From DAIMFL01 sp964372215 (GTDB lineage: Bacteria > Pseudomonadota > Alphaproteobacteria > Dongiales > Dongiaceae): a stretch of 64,000 bases of DNA. The notes beneath the pieces are model-generated. The model had not been told where the DNA came from and did not search any database. It saw only the letters and a list, made by a program, of their open reading frames with translations. Shown piece by piece: positions 7,664 through 16,397 of this stretch. The translations under genes were made by a program, and so were the position numbers. The stretch is taken from NCBI GenBank assembly GCA_964372215.1, contig CAYJQC010000011.1, positions 81,552 to 145,551 of the forward strand. The letters run 5' to 3'. Every line of letters begins with the position of its first letter. Within the stretch, counting starts at the first letter, position 1.

Positions 7664-9436
7664 CTATTCGGCGAATTCGTCGATGATGCGGTCGGCAATG
7701 CGCTGCCGGGTGAGCACGCCAACGACGTTGTCGGGCCGCGGAATGCCGTGGCGGTCGACGACCAGGGCCAGATCCCGCTTGCGCCGCCCCATGCGCTGCA
7801 TCACTTCGCGCAAGAAGTCGTCGCCGCGCACCACCAGGAAGTCGCGGGTGAGCCGCGCGCGCTCGGGTCTGCCATCGGCGCCGATCGGCATCACGCCGAG
7901 GATGCGCCGCCCCTCGACGAGCAGAACATAGCCCGGCGCGGCCCCGCCGGCGGCGGTCGCCAGCCCGGCCTCGTCGACGACGTCGTGCAGCGGCACCGCC
8001 ACGTCGCGCGCGTGGCGGATCATGAACATGTGCGAATGGCGTTCCTTCGGGATGTGATGGCCGCGTCGCACCAGCTTCATCGTGTAGATGTTCTCTTCCA
8101 TCAGCACGCGTCGGACACCCACGGCCAGGGCCACCGCGATGATCGATGGCACGATGGCGCCGTAGTCGCGCGTCATCTCGAAGGTCATCAGAATTGCGGT
8201 CATCGCCGCACCGGTGCCCGAGCCGACCACCGCCGCCATGCCGATCACCGCCAGAACCGCCGGATTTATTCCGGCGTCCGGCCACAACGCCGAGAACAGG
8301 GCCCCGAGCGCGCCGCCGATGGTCGCGCCGAGGAACAGTGACGGCGAGAAGATGCCGCCCGAGGCACCGGCGGCAAGGCTCACCGTGGTCGCGAGCAGCT
8401 TGGCTACAAACAGCAGCAGCAGCACCCAGAAGACCGTGATCTCGCCGCGCAGGACCGCCTGGATGGTGGCGTAGCCGACGCCGCCGACGTGATACTGGCC
8501 CAGCGTCTCGTACATCACGTAGAGCAGGACGCCGATGCCGGTCATGCCGACGAGGCTGCGCGTGTAGGCATTGCCCGGCATGGCGTCGAAGCGATCCTCC
8601 ATCCAGTGCAGCGAGCGCACGAACAGCGCCGCCGCGCCGCCGCACAGGACCCCGAGCACGACATAGGCCGGCAGCAGCGCGATCGAGGTCGGGAACGGCA
8701 ACTGCACCATGTAGCTGAGGGGCATTGCGAATGCCGGGTCGAAGCCGAAGAACAGCCAGCCGACATAGGTCGCCGCGCCGGTGGAAATCACCACCGGCAG
8801 AAAGGTGCGGGCGCTGACTTCGGGCAGCATCAGCTCGATGGCGAACATCAGGCCGCCGAGCGGCGTGTTGAAGGTGGCGGCGATTCCGGCGCCCCCGCCG
8901 GCGGCGACCAGGGTGATGATCTGCCAGGACGGCAGCCGGGCCAGTTGGCCGATGGCCGAGCCGATGCCGCTGCCGATCTGGATGATCGGACCCTCGCGAC
9001 CGACCGAGGCGCCGCTGCCGATCGACAGCGCCGAGGCCAGCGACTTCACGAAGATCACCGCGGTGCGGATGCGGCCGCCGCGATAGTAGATGGCGTCGAG
9101 CACCTCGGGAACGCCATGGCCGCGCGCCTCGGGCGCGAAGCGGCGGACCAGGAAGACGACGACGAGGCCGCCGATGACCGGCGCCAGGATGACGAACGGG
9201 CCCCAGGGGTTGGCCGGGTCGAACGCGTTCGCGTCGTAGTGGATGGACAGCGTTCTAACGAAAAATGCGTTGTGTATCAATGCAATGAGCGCACGCAGCG
9301 CGACCGACCCGAAGCCGGTGACGAGCCCCACGGCAAGCGCAAACAGACACAGGATCGGCAAGCCGACTCGCCGTGCCGGCAGTGCCGGGGCTGATGGCCG
9401 CGCGGATGTGGGGCGGGGGCCGGAAACCGGATCCAA
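7664..9436 (-). CDS. CLC-family chloride channel/transporter with C-terminal CBS domains
   Basis: 590 residues. The TTG at 9436 is taken as the start because AAGAAGGA lies seven bases upstream and there is no good ATG before the first helix. CLC signatures are GHGVPEV (106-112), GREGP (146-150, gating Glu148) and GGIFSPSLFLGA. About ten or more membrane segments cover ~25-450, and two CBS-like repeats follow (~460-590). The position equivalent to the internal proton glutamate of E. coli ClC-ec1 (the second E of IIEEM) is Leu202 in FAIELMLP, as in channel-type CLCs. It moves chloride across the inner membrane; whether it is proton-coupled is open. Confidence 0.92.
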   Translation of the reverse strand: MDPVSGPRPTSARPSAPALPARRVGLPILCLFALAVGLVTGFGSVALRALIALIHNAFFVRTLSIHYDANAFDPANPWGPFVILAPVIGGLVVVFLVRRFAPEARGHGVPEVLDAIYYRGGRIRTAVIFVKSLASALSIGSGASVGREGPIIQIGSGIGSAIGQLARLPSWQIITLVAAGGGAGIAATFNTPLGGLMFAIELMLPEVSARTFLPVVISTGAATYVGWLFFGFDPAFAMPLSYMVQLPFPTSIALLPAYVVLGVLCGGAAALFVRSLHWMEDRFDAMPGNAYTRSLVGMTGIGVLLYVMYETLGQYHVGGVGYATIQAVLRGEITVFWVLLLLFVAKLLATTVSLAAGASGGIFSPSLFLGATIGGALGALFSALWPDAGINPAVLAVIGMAAVVGSGTGAAMTAILMTFEMTRDYGAIVPSIIAVALAVGVRRVLMEENIYTMKLVRRGHHIPKERHSHMFMIRHARDVAVPLHDVVDEAGLATAAGGAAPGYVLLVEGRRILGVMPIGADGRPERARLTRDFLVVRGDDFLREVMQRMGRRKRDLALVVDRHGIPRPDNVVGVLTRQRIADRIIDEFAE

Positions 9437-9866
9437 TTTTTTGTCCTTCTTGCGCGCGCGCTTTGGCTCACCCGACGGCGGTCGCGCGCGCCCGGTCGGG
9501 CACGCGCACTGAAGATTGCCGCCGAAACTGACAACGCGCCGAGTTCAGACGGGAATGGCTTGGGAATACAACGCCATCGTTGCCAACGCAAACCCGGGCG
9601 GGGCGGACCCGACGGGGCGGTCGAGGGCGCCGGAGTCATTCCCTGCGACAGGCTATCGCGTCAGGAGCTCACGGATGGGCGCGACAACGGCCGATTCCGC
9701 GGACGGCGAGCCTCTCCGCCGTCCGACGCGACAGCCGCCTGGCGTGTCGACGGCGGGGATTCCCCGGGGCGTCGTCGACAGGCCGCGGTTCCGGCAGGTT
9801 GCCGGTTGCCGGGCGGGCGCGGGGCACACCGATCGGGTGGCCCCGCTGGGTTCTCGACAGCGCCGC
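9437..9866. other. 430-bp stretch without a recognised gene
   Basis: This stretch lies between the CLC start and the DUF2892 stop. It must carry the CLC promoter and any end signal for the sqrR operon. I see open frames on both strands, but none has a ribosome binding site plus recognisable protein content. No repeat or hairpin stands out. Confidence 0.5.
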
Positions 9867-10070
9867 TCAGCGGAAGGCTTCGCCCGGCCGCAGTCCGACG
9901 CGCTTCAGGATCATGGCCAGCGGGCAGAAGCCGGTGAACGACGCCTGCAGCAGGTTGGCGCCGACGAAGGCGGTCAGCCACAGCCAGTTCGGGCTGTGGT
10001 ATTGCGACAGCAGCAGGCTCACCAGCACCACGGTGCCCGCGAAGGCCATTACCGCACGATCGATCGACAT
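9867..10070 (-). CDS. DUF2892 (YgaP-like membrane) small protein
   Basis: 67 residues with two hydrophobic helices (~7-22 and ~29-47) and the family phrase GFCPLAMILKRVGL. DUF2892 is the membrane part of rhodanese-membrane proteins such as E. coli YgaP; here it stands alone without a rhodanese domain. The cysteine in GFCP is characteristic. It is 72 bp downstream of sqr on the same strand and so belongs to the sulfide operon. Its function is not established; a role in persulfide handling at the membrane is inferred from the neighbours. Confidence 0.85.
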   Translation of the reverse strand: MSIDRAVMAFAGTVVLVSLLLSQYHSPNWLWLTAFVGANLLQASFTGFCPLAMILKRVGLRPGEAFR

Positions 10071-10142
10071 GGTCAGTCTCTCCTCTTGCTCGGGTATAGT
10101 TCGGCCCTCGCGGGCGTTTCCTCGATCCCCCCGGCCGCGGGC

Positions 10143-11417
10143 TCAGGCCCGCAGCTTCTCGACCCCGATCAGCTTGAGCACGTACTTCTCGTAGACCGGC
10201 TCGCTGACGCCCTTGCGCACCTTGCGCAGGAAGTACTTCTCGAAGGCGACCTTGGCGAGGTGGACCCAGCGGCCCTCGCTCGACCAGTTGACGTTCCTCG
10301 GCGGAATCTCCGGCATGGCGACGAAGGCGATGCCGGTGTCGCCGAAATCGGCCAGGCAGACGGCATTCCAGGTCGCCTCCTCGGTGGCCTCGCGGCCATC
10401 GATGAGCGAACGGATGTTGCGCGCCGCCGCGGTCACCATGGATTCGATCATGTAGCCGGTCTTCGGCACGCCGGTCGGCACCGGCGTCGCCTCGACCGGC
10501 GGGATGGCGATGCACACGCCGACCGCGAAGATGTTGGGGAATTTCGGATTGCGCTGCTTGTGGTCGACCAGGATGAAGCCGCGCGGATTGGTCAGCCCCT
10601 CGATGCCCTTGACCGCCGGGATGCCGCGAAACGCCGGCAGCATCATCGAAAACTTGAACGGCAGCTCGTGCGCCTTCTTGTCCTTGCCGTCCTCGTCGAC
10701 TTCGGTGACGAACATCTTGCCGTCCTCGACCTTGGTGGTCTTGGCGTTGGCGATCCACTTGATGTGGCGCTCGCGCATCGCCGACTCGAGCAATCCCTTG
10801 GTGTCGCCGACGCCGCCCAGGCCGAGATGGCCGACATACGGCTCGGACGTGACGAAGGTCATCGGCACCTTGTCGCGGATCTTCCGCCGGCGCAGGTCGG
10901 TATCCATGATCATGGCGAACTCGTAGGCGGGCCCGAAGCAGGACGCACCCTGTACCGCGCCGACCACGATCGGGCCGGGATCCTTGCAGAACGCCTCCCA
11001 GGCCGCGGCCGCGTCGGCCGCGTGGTCGACATGGCAGATCGACTTGGTGTGGCCGCCCTGCGGGCCCAGCCCCGGGATTTCGTCGAACGCGAGCTCGGGC
11101 CCGGTGGCGATCGCCAGGTAGTCGTATTTCAGGACCTGGCCATCGGCCAGGGCGACCTCGTTGCGGTCGGGATCGACCTTCTCCGCCGCGGCCGCCACGA
11201 ACTCGATGCCGTGCTTCGCCAGCAGCGGGCCGATCGGCATGCGGATGTCGTCCGGCTTGCGCCAGTTGACCGCCACCCAGGGATTCGACGGCGTGAAGTG
11301 GAAGTTCGGATCCTTCGAGACCACGATGATCCGATCGCCCTTGCGGGCCAGCGCCTTCATCTCGTAGGCCATCGGCACGCCGCCGATGCCGGCGCCGAGA
11401 ATTACGATATCAGCCAA
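10143..11417 (-). CDS. sqr: Sulfide:quinone oxidoreductase
   Basis: 424 residues of a flavoprotein that oxidises sulfide to polysulfide/persulfide and passes electrons to quinone. It has an N-terminal FAD motif VILGAGIGGVP and the conserved C-terminal block GRWVHLAKVAFEKYFLRK. With the TTG at 11417 as start, the redox cysteines fall at C128 (KSICHVDHA), C160 (GASCFGPAYEF) and C354 (TWNAVCLADFGD). That matches the C128/C160/C356 numbering of the Acidithiobacillus enzyme almost exactly. The TTG also has GGGGAGA six bases upstream and overlaps the sqrR stop by eight bases, whereas an upstream ATG (11462) would overlap it by 53. Membrane-associated at the inner membrane. Very likely induced by sulfide through SqrR. 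Confidence 0.95.
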   Translation of the reverse strand: MADIVILGAGIGGVPMAYEMKALARKGDRIIVVSKDPNFHFTPSNPWVAVNWRKPDDIRMPIGPLLAKHGIEFVAAAAEKVDPDRNEVALADGQVLKYDYLAIATGPELAFDEIPGLGPQGGHTKSICHVDHAADAAAAWEAFCKDPGPIVVGAVQGASCFGPAYEFAMIMDTDLRRRKIRDKVPMTFVTSEPYVGHLGLGGVGDTKGLLESAMRERHIKWIANAKTTKVEDGKMFVTEVDEDGKDKKAHELPFKFSMMLPAFRGIPAVKGIEGLTNPRGFILVDHKQRNPKFPNIFAVGVCIAIPPVEATPVPTGVPKTGYMIESMVTAAARNIRSLIDGREATEEATWNAVCLADFGDTGIAFVAMPEIPPRNVNWSSEGRWVHLAKVAFEKYFLRKVRKGVSEPVYEKYVLKLIGVEKLRA

Positions 11418-11787
11418 GGCGTTTCTCCCCGCGGGCCCGCGCCCTTTGCGCGCGTCCGCCATTGGCGGCTCTGGCGGCCGCTTTGGTTTCGGGCTTGTTG
11501 CAGAAAATGTCGTGCAGCACGTTGATGACTTGATGCACGTCAGTGCCGGCCAGCGAGTAGTAGATACTCTGGGCCGCGCGGCGGGTGACGACGACCCCGT
11601 CGCGGCGCAGCCGCGCCAAGTGCTGCGACAGGGCGGACTGGCTCAGGCCGGTGGCGTCCTCGAGCTCGGAAACGCGCCGCTCGCCGTTCAGCAACTGGCA
11701 CAGGACGAACAGCCGATGCGGATTGCTCATCGCCTTGAGCAGGCGGGCCGCTTGTTCGGCCTGGGCTTCCAGCTCTTGTATATTCAT
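11410..11787 (-). CDS. sqrR: ArsR-family persulfide-sensing repressor (SqrR/BigR type)
   Basis: 125 residues. A winged helix of the ArsR type covers ~15-95 (MSNPHRLFVLCQLL, LSQSALSQHLARLRRDGVV). Two cysteines, C30 and C96, are 66 residues apart, the same spacing as C41/C107 of SqrR and C42/C108 of BigR, which form a di- or tetrasulfide when persulfides are present and release DNA. No other metal-binding ArsR motif is present. The basic C-terminal tail overlaps the sqr start. The ATG at 11787 is chosen because a consensus promoter lies immediately upstream; the alternative ATG at 11823 would sit inside that promoter. Confidence 0.92.
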   Translation of the reverse strand: MNIQELEAQAEQAARLLKAMSNPHRLFVLCQLLNGERRVSELEDATGLSQSALSQHLARLRRDGVVVTRRAAQSIYYSLAGTDVHQVINVLHDIFCNKPETKAAARAANGGRAQRARARGEKRLG

Positions 11788-11823
11788 AGTTGCTAATTTA
11801 GATAGTGCTAATATATTTGTCAA
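11788..11823 (-). promoter_or_regulatory. sigma70-type promoter for sqrR-sqr, apparently leaderless
   Basis: On the minus strand a perfect TTGACA (-35, 11823-11818) is followed by a 17-base spacer and TAAATT (-10, 11800-11795). Only seven bases separate the -10 from the ATG at 11787, so transcription would begin at or next to the start codon, giving a leaderless mRNA. Confidence 0.65.
11791..11812. promoter_or_regulatory. Probable SqrR operator between sqrR and the RND genes
   Basis: This AT-rich 22 bp lies in GC-rich surroundings. It holds TGCTAAT twice (11791-11797 and 11806-11812), a CTAA-T-TTAG palindrome (11793-11801) and a TTAG-N6-CTAA inverted repeat (11798-11811). It covers the -10 and spacer of the sqrR promoter and lies upstream of the divergent RND operon, so one bound repressor could control both directions. 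Assignment to SqrR is inference. Confidence 0.55.
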
Positions 11824-11852
11824 TGCCCCCGCACAGGAACGGAGCGATCATC

Positions 11853-12902
11853 ATGACCGAGCAGCGAACGAGTTCCGGAAGCACGCTGCGGGCCGCGTGG
11901 CGTCGCCTGCGACGGGTCGGCCTGGTGGCCGGGCTGCTGCTTGCGGCGCCCGCGGCTGGCGCGCTGGCGCAGGAGTTCCCGGTCGCGACCCGACCGATCG
12001 CCGACCTGAAGGCGGTGTTCGCCACCGTCGAGAGCATCGACCAGACCGTGGCGCGCACCCGCATCGGCGGCACCATCGGCGGGCTCGCGATCGACGAAGG
12101 CTCGGAGGTCGAGCTCGGCCAGCGGCTCGCCGTGGTCGGCGATCCCAAGCTGCCGCTGCAGCTCGTCGCGCTCGACGCCCGCATCCGGGCGCTGCAGGCG
12201 CAGCGCGCCTTGGCCCAGACCGATCTCGATCGAGTGAGCAAGCTGCGCAGCTCGGGAACGGTGAGTCAGGCCCGACTGGACGAATCGCGCACCAATCTCG
12301 ACGTGGTGATCGGCGATCTCGCCGCCATGGCGGCCGAGCGCGCGGTGGTCGCAGAGCAGCTCGCCGAGGGCGCGGTGCTGGCGCCCGCCGCCGGCCGGGT
12401 CCTGCGGGTCGAGGTGGTCGACGGCCAGGTGGTGCTGCCGGGCGAGACGGTCGCCTTGATCGCCACCGACCGCTACGTGCTGCGCCTGCGCCTACCGGAA
12501 CGCCATGCCCGATTCATCCGGGAAGGCGACCGGGTGCTGGTCGGCGCGCGCGGGCTGGAGACCGCGCCGGAGAGCCTGGCCGAGGGTCGCGTTCGCCAGG
12601 TCTATCCGGAACTGGCGGGCGGCCGGGTGGTGGCCGACATCGACGCCGAGGGCATCGGCGACTTCTTCATCGGCGAGCGCGCCCGGGTCTACGTCGCCAC
12701 CGGCGAGCGCGCGGCGATGGTGGTGCCGCCCGGCTATCTCTACAAGCGCTTCGGCGTCGACTACGCGCTGGTGAAGGACATCGGCGAGACCGTGGTGCAG
12801 GCGGGGCTGCCGGTCGAGGGCGGGATCGAGGTCCTGTCGGGCCTGAAGCCCGGCGACGTGCTGCTGCCGCCGGCCGGTGCGGACGCCGAGGCCGCCCCGT
12901 GA
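11853..12902 (+). CDS. RND efflux periplasmic adaptor (HlyD/MFP family)
   Basis: 349 residues from the ATG at 11853, which has AACGGAG eight bases upstream. A signal peptide ends near AAGALAQ. It is followed by a lipoyl/biotinyl-like half (GGTIGGLAIDEGSEVELGQ), a helical hairpin (~85-155, ALDARIRALQAQRALAQ) and the returning half-motif LAPAAGRVLRVEVVDGQVV, then a beta-barrel. This is the periplasmic adaptor of a tripartite pump. Its TGA overlaps the GTG of the RND pump gene (12899-12902). It is divergent from sqrR and shares the short control region. No outer-membrane factor gene is nearby. Confidence 0.9.
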   Translation: MTEQRTSSGSTLRAAWRRLRRVGLVAGLLLAAPAAGALAQEFPVATRPIADLKAVFATVESIDQTVARTRIGGTIGGLAIDEGSEVELGQRLAVVGDPKLPLQLVALDARIRALQAQRALAQTDLDRVSKLRSSGTVSQARLDESRTNLDVVIGDLAAMAAERAVVAEQLAEGAVLAPAAGRVLRVEVVDGQVVLPGETVALIATDRYVLRLRLPERHARFIREGDRVLVGARGLETAPESLAEGRVRQVYPELAGGRVVADIDAEGIGDFFIGERARVYVATGERAAMVVPPGYLYKRFGVDYALVKDIGETVVQAGLPVEGGIEVLSGLKPGDVLLPPAGADAEAAP

Positions 12903-15900
12903 CGGACGCGACGCCGACGACCACGGTCGGGGAGCGGCTCGGACTCGCCGGGGCGCTGACCCGCGCCTTCATCGAATCGCCGCTGACGCCGCTGCTCCTG
13001 CTCGCCTCGATCGCGATCGGCGCGCTGGCGCTCTCGGTGCTGTCGCGCGAAGAGGAGCCGCAGATCAGCGTGCCGCTGGTCGACATCCATGTCGAGGCCA
13101 ACGGGCTCCGGGCGGTCGACGTGGTCGAGCTGGTGACCAAGCCGCTCGAGACCATCGTCAAGAGCATCGACGGCGTCGAGCATGTCTATTCGCAGACCGT
13201 CGACGACCGCAGCATCGTCACCGCGCGGTTCTTCGTCGGCACCGACGCCGACAACGCGATCCTCCGGGTGCATGAAAAGATCCGCGCCAATTTCGACCGG
13301 ATTCCGATCGGCATCCCCGAGCCGCTGATCGTCGGCCGCGGCATCAACGACGTGCCGATCGTGACCCTGACCCTGTCGCCGAGGCGCGACCTGCCACCCG
13401 AGGCACGGGCGCGCTGGGACGACAACGCGCTTTACGAGATCGCCGAGGAGCTGCAGCACGAGATTGCCAAGATCCCGGATATCGGGCTGACCTTCATCAC
13501 CGGCGGGCGGCCGACCCAGGTTCGCGTCGAGCCGGATCCGGAGCGCCTGTCGCTCTATGGCGTGTCGCTCAACCAGCTGGTCGACAAGGTGCGCCAGGCC
13601 AACCGCTCGTTCATCGCCGGCACGCTGCGCCAGGCCGACCGCAGCCTGCCCGTGGTCGGCGGCCAGAGCCTGCAGGGCGTTCCCGACATCGGACTGCTGC
13701 TCATCACCACGCGCGACGGCCGGCCGATCTACGTCAAGGACGTCGCCGACATCGTGGTCGGCGGCCGGCCGGACGAGCATCAGGTCTGGCAGATCGTGAA
13801 GACCGACGACGGTGCCCTGACCGAACTGCCCGCGGTCACCCTCGCCATCGCCAAGCGGCGCGGCGCCAACGCCGTCGTCATCGCCGAGAGCATCGTCAAC
13901 CATCTCGAGGAAGTCCGCGGCCGGCTGGTCCCGGCCGAGATCGACGTCGCCGTCACCCGCAACTACGGCGAGACGGCGAACGACAAGGTGAACGAGCTCC
14001 TGTTCCACCTGGCGCTCGCCACCGTTTCGATCGTCGTGCTGGTGACGCTGGCGATCGGCTGGCGCGAAGGGGCGGTGGTCTTCGTGGTCATCCCCACGAC
14101 CATCCTGCTCACCATGTTCTCGGCCTGGCTGATGGGCTACACGATCAATCGGGTCAGCCTGTTCGCCCTGATCTTCTCGATCGGCATCCTGGTCGACGAC
14201 GCCATCGTGGTGGTCGAGAACATCGACCGCCACTGGGCGATGCGCGACGGGCGCAGTCGCGTGCGGGCGGCGATCGAGGCGGTGGCCGAGGTCGGCAATC
14301 CGACCATCGTGGCCACCCTGACCGTGATCGCCGCGCTGCTGCCGATGATGTTCGTGTCGGGCCTGATGGGCCCCTATATGAGCCCGATTCCGGCCAATGC
14401 CTCGGCCGCCATGCTGTTCTCGTTCTTCGTCGCCGTGGTGGTGACGCCGTGGCTGATGGTGAAGCTGCGCGGCCGCGGCGCCGGGGCGCCGGATACCGGC
14501 CAGCCGCATGATCACGAAGGGCGGCTCGGCCGGCTCTACCGGCGCATCGCCACGCCGCTGCTGGTCGGGCGCCGGCGCGCCTGGATCTTCCTGCTCGGCG
14601 TCGGCGGCGCCACCATCGCCGCCTGCGTGCTGTTCTACACCCAGGACGTGGTGGTGAAGCTGCTGCCGTTCGACAACAAGTCGGAGCTGCAGGTGGTGGT
14701 CGACCTGCCCGAAGGCAGCAGCCTGGAGGCGACCCAGCGCGTGCTCAGGGCGGCGGCGCAGCGGATCGCCGATCTGCCCGAGCTGACCTCGATCCAGGCC
14801 TATGCCGGCACCTCGGCGCCGTTCAGCTTCAACGGGCTGGTGCGGCACTACTATCTCCGGATGAACCCGGAGCAGGGCGACCTGCAGGTCAACCTGCTGC
14901 CCAAGGCCGAGCGCGCGCGGGCCAGCCACGACATCGCCCTCGACATCCGCCGGCGCCTCGCCGACCTGCCGACGCCGGACGGCACCACGGTGCTGGTGGT
15001 CGAGGTGCCGCCCGGGCCGCCGGTGCTGGCCACCCTGCTGGCCGAGGTCTACGGTCCCGACGCCGAATCGCGGCGCGCCGCGGCGGCGACCCTGCGCCGG
15101 GCCTTCGAGAGCGTCGACTTCGTGGTCGACGTCGACGATTCCTATGGCCGGCCGGCCGAGCGCGTCCGCTTCGCCATCGACCAGGAGAACCTGGAGTTCC
15201 ACGGCGTCGAGGAGGGCGCGGTCTACGACACCATCGCCGCGCTGCTCGGCGGGGTCAGCGTCGGATATTCCCAGCGCGGCGCCGGCACCAACCCGATCGA
15301 GATCTCGGTCCTGCTGCCGAAGACGGGCCGGTTCCTGTCCGAGCGCCTGCTGGCGACGCCGGTCGCCGCCCCTGGGCCGACCGGCGACGCCGCCCGGGTG
15401 GTCGAGCTCGGCGACGTCGTGACGGTCACCCGCGAACCGGCCTCGTTCCCGGTGTTCCGCCACAACGGCCACGACGCGGAGATGGTGACCGGCGAGTTGG
15501 CCGGCCGCTTCGAGGCGCCGATCTACGGCATGCTGGCGGTCGGCGATGCGGTCGCCGCGCAGGGCGAGGCGGGGGAATGGGGCGCCGGCGGGCCGCCGGA
15601 GTTCGGCCTGCACGGCCAGCCCACCGACGAATCCCGGGTGAGCTTCCTGTGGGACGGCGAGTGGGAGATCACCTACGTCACCTTCCGCGACATGGGCGGC
15701 GCCTTCATGGCCGCCATGCTCGGCATCTATCTGCTGGTGGTGGCGCAGTTCAGGAGCTTCAAGCTGCCGCTGCTGATCCTGGTGCCGGTGCCGTTGACCC
15801 TGATCGGCATCATGCTCGGCCATTGGCTGCTGGGCGCCGCCTTCACCGCGACCTCGATGATCGGGTTCATCGCGCTCGCCGGCATCATCGTGCGCAACTC

Positions 15901-16201
15901 GATCCTGCTGGTCGACTTCATCCGGCATGGCCAGTCCGGAGGGCAGGCAGACAGGGGCATGACCCTGCGCCAGGTGCTGGTCGAGGCCGGGGCAGTGCGC
16001 TTCAAGCCGATCCTGCTGACCGCGATTGCCGCCATGATCGGCGCCGCCTTCATCCTGGCGGATCCGATCTTCCAGGGCCTCGCCATCTCCCTGCTGTTCG
16101 GCCTCGCCTCCTCGACCGCCCTCACCGTGCTGGTGATCCCGGCGATCTACGTGGTGCTGCGCGATGACGGCAGGGGCTTCGGGCAACCGGCCGCGGGTTG
16201 A
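12899..16201 (+). CDS. RND-family inner-membrane efflux transporter
   Basis: 1100 residues from the GTG at 12899, coupled to the adaptor gene by a GTGA overlap. It shows the RND layout: TM1 at ~24-42, a large periplasmic domain, TM2-6, a second periplasmic domain and TM7-12. The TM4 proton-relay motif ILVDDAIVVVENI with the paired aspartates is intact, as is FRSFKLPLLILVPVPLTLIG near TM8. RND pumps export hydrophobic compounds using the proton gradient. The REEEPQI start to the first periplasmic loop is typical of the poorly characterised AcrB-like group in environmental proteobacteria. Sharing an operator with sqrR suggests a sulfur- or thiol-related substrate, but the sequence does not show this. 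Confidence 0.92.
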   Translation: MTDATPTTTVGERLGLAGALTRAFIESPLTPLLLLASIAIGALALSVLSREEEPQISVPLVDIHVEANGLRAVDVVELVTKPLETIVKSIDGVEHVYSQTVDDRSIVTARFFVGTDADNAILRVHEKIRANFDRIPIGIPEPLIVGRGINDVPIVTLTLSPRRDLPPEARARWDDNALYEIAEELQHEIAKIPDIGLTFITGGRPTQVRVEPDPERLSLYGVSLNQLVDKVRQANRSFIAGTLRQADRSLPVVGGQSLQGVPDIGLLLITTRDGRPIYVKDVADIVVGGRPDEHQVWQIVKTDDGALTELPAVTLAIAKRRGANAVVIAESIVNHLEEVRGRLVPAEIDVAVTRNYGETANDKVNELLFHLALATVSIVVLVTLAIGWREGAVVFVVIPTTILLTMFSAWLMGYTINRVSLFALIFSIGILVDDAIVVVENIDRHWAMRDGRSRVRAAIEAVAEVGNPTIVATLTVIAALLPMMFVSGLMGPYMSPIPANASAAMLFSFFVAVVVTPWLMVKLRGRGAGAPDTGQPHDHEGRLGRLYRRIATPLLVGRRRAWIFLLGVGGATIAACVLFYTQDVVVKLLPFDNKSELQVVVDLPEGSSLEATQRVLRAAAQRIADLPELTSIQAYAGTSAPFSFNGLVRHYYLRMNPEQGDLQVNLLPKAERARASHDIALDIRRRLADLPTPDGTTVLVVEVPPGPPVLATLLAEVYGPDAESRRAAAATLRRAFESVDFVVDVDDSYGRPAERVRFAIDQENLEFHGVEEGAVYDTIAALLGGVSVGYSQRGAGTNPIEISVLLPKTGRFLSERLLATPVAAPGPTGDAARVVELGDVVTVTREPASFPVFRHNGHDAEMVTGELAGRFEAPIYGMLAVGDAVAAQGEAGEWGAGGPPEFGLHGQPTDESRVSFLWDGEWEITYVTFRDMGGAFMAAMLGIYLLVVAQFRSFKLPLLILVPVPLTLIGIMLGHWLLGAAFTATSMIGFIALAGIIVRNSILLVDFIRHGQSGGQADRGMTLRQVLVEAGAVRFKPILLTAIAAMIGAAFILADPIFQGLAISLLFGLASSTALTVLVIPAIYVVLRDDGRGFGQPAAG

Positions 16202-16350
16202 GCAACGGCATACCCCGGTCTGCAGGCCGCGACGCTTTTCCACGCGTTTCCCGTGCCGTGATGCGGAGGTTAACGATCTGTAAACGCTGATCCCTGCCTA
16301 ATGCATTCGTATAGGAAAGCGAGGGGGCGCCGCGCTGTCGGCCGCCCTCC

Positions 16351-16397
16351 GGGGGAGCTCAATGGAGCGTCGGGTCACGTCCGGTGGCTGCGGATAG
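16351..16397 (+). other. 11-codon leader ORF with strong ribosome binding site ahead of a kinase gene
   Basis: GGGGGAGC (16351-16358) precedes an ATG at 16362 that opens an 11-residue frame (MERRVTSGGCG) ending at TAG 16395-16397. The kinase frame that follows is in another phase and its first usable start, GTG 16384, overlaps the leader but lacks its own good ribosome binding site. It may be translational coupling or a frameshift near the true start. Confidence 0.35.

Noticed and set aside
12761..16243. 1160-codon open frame antisense to the RND pump gene
   Set aside because: It is a shadow of a high-GC gene: composition is Arg/Asp/Gln/His-rich, it has no domain content, and it is the exact antisense of a well-supported RND transporter.
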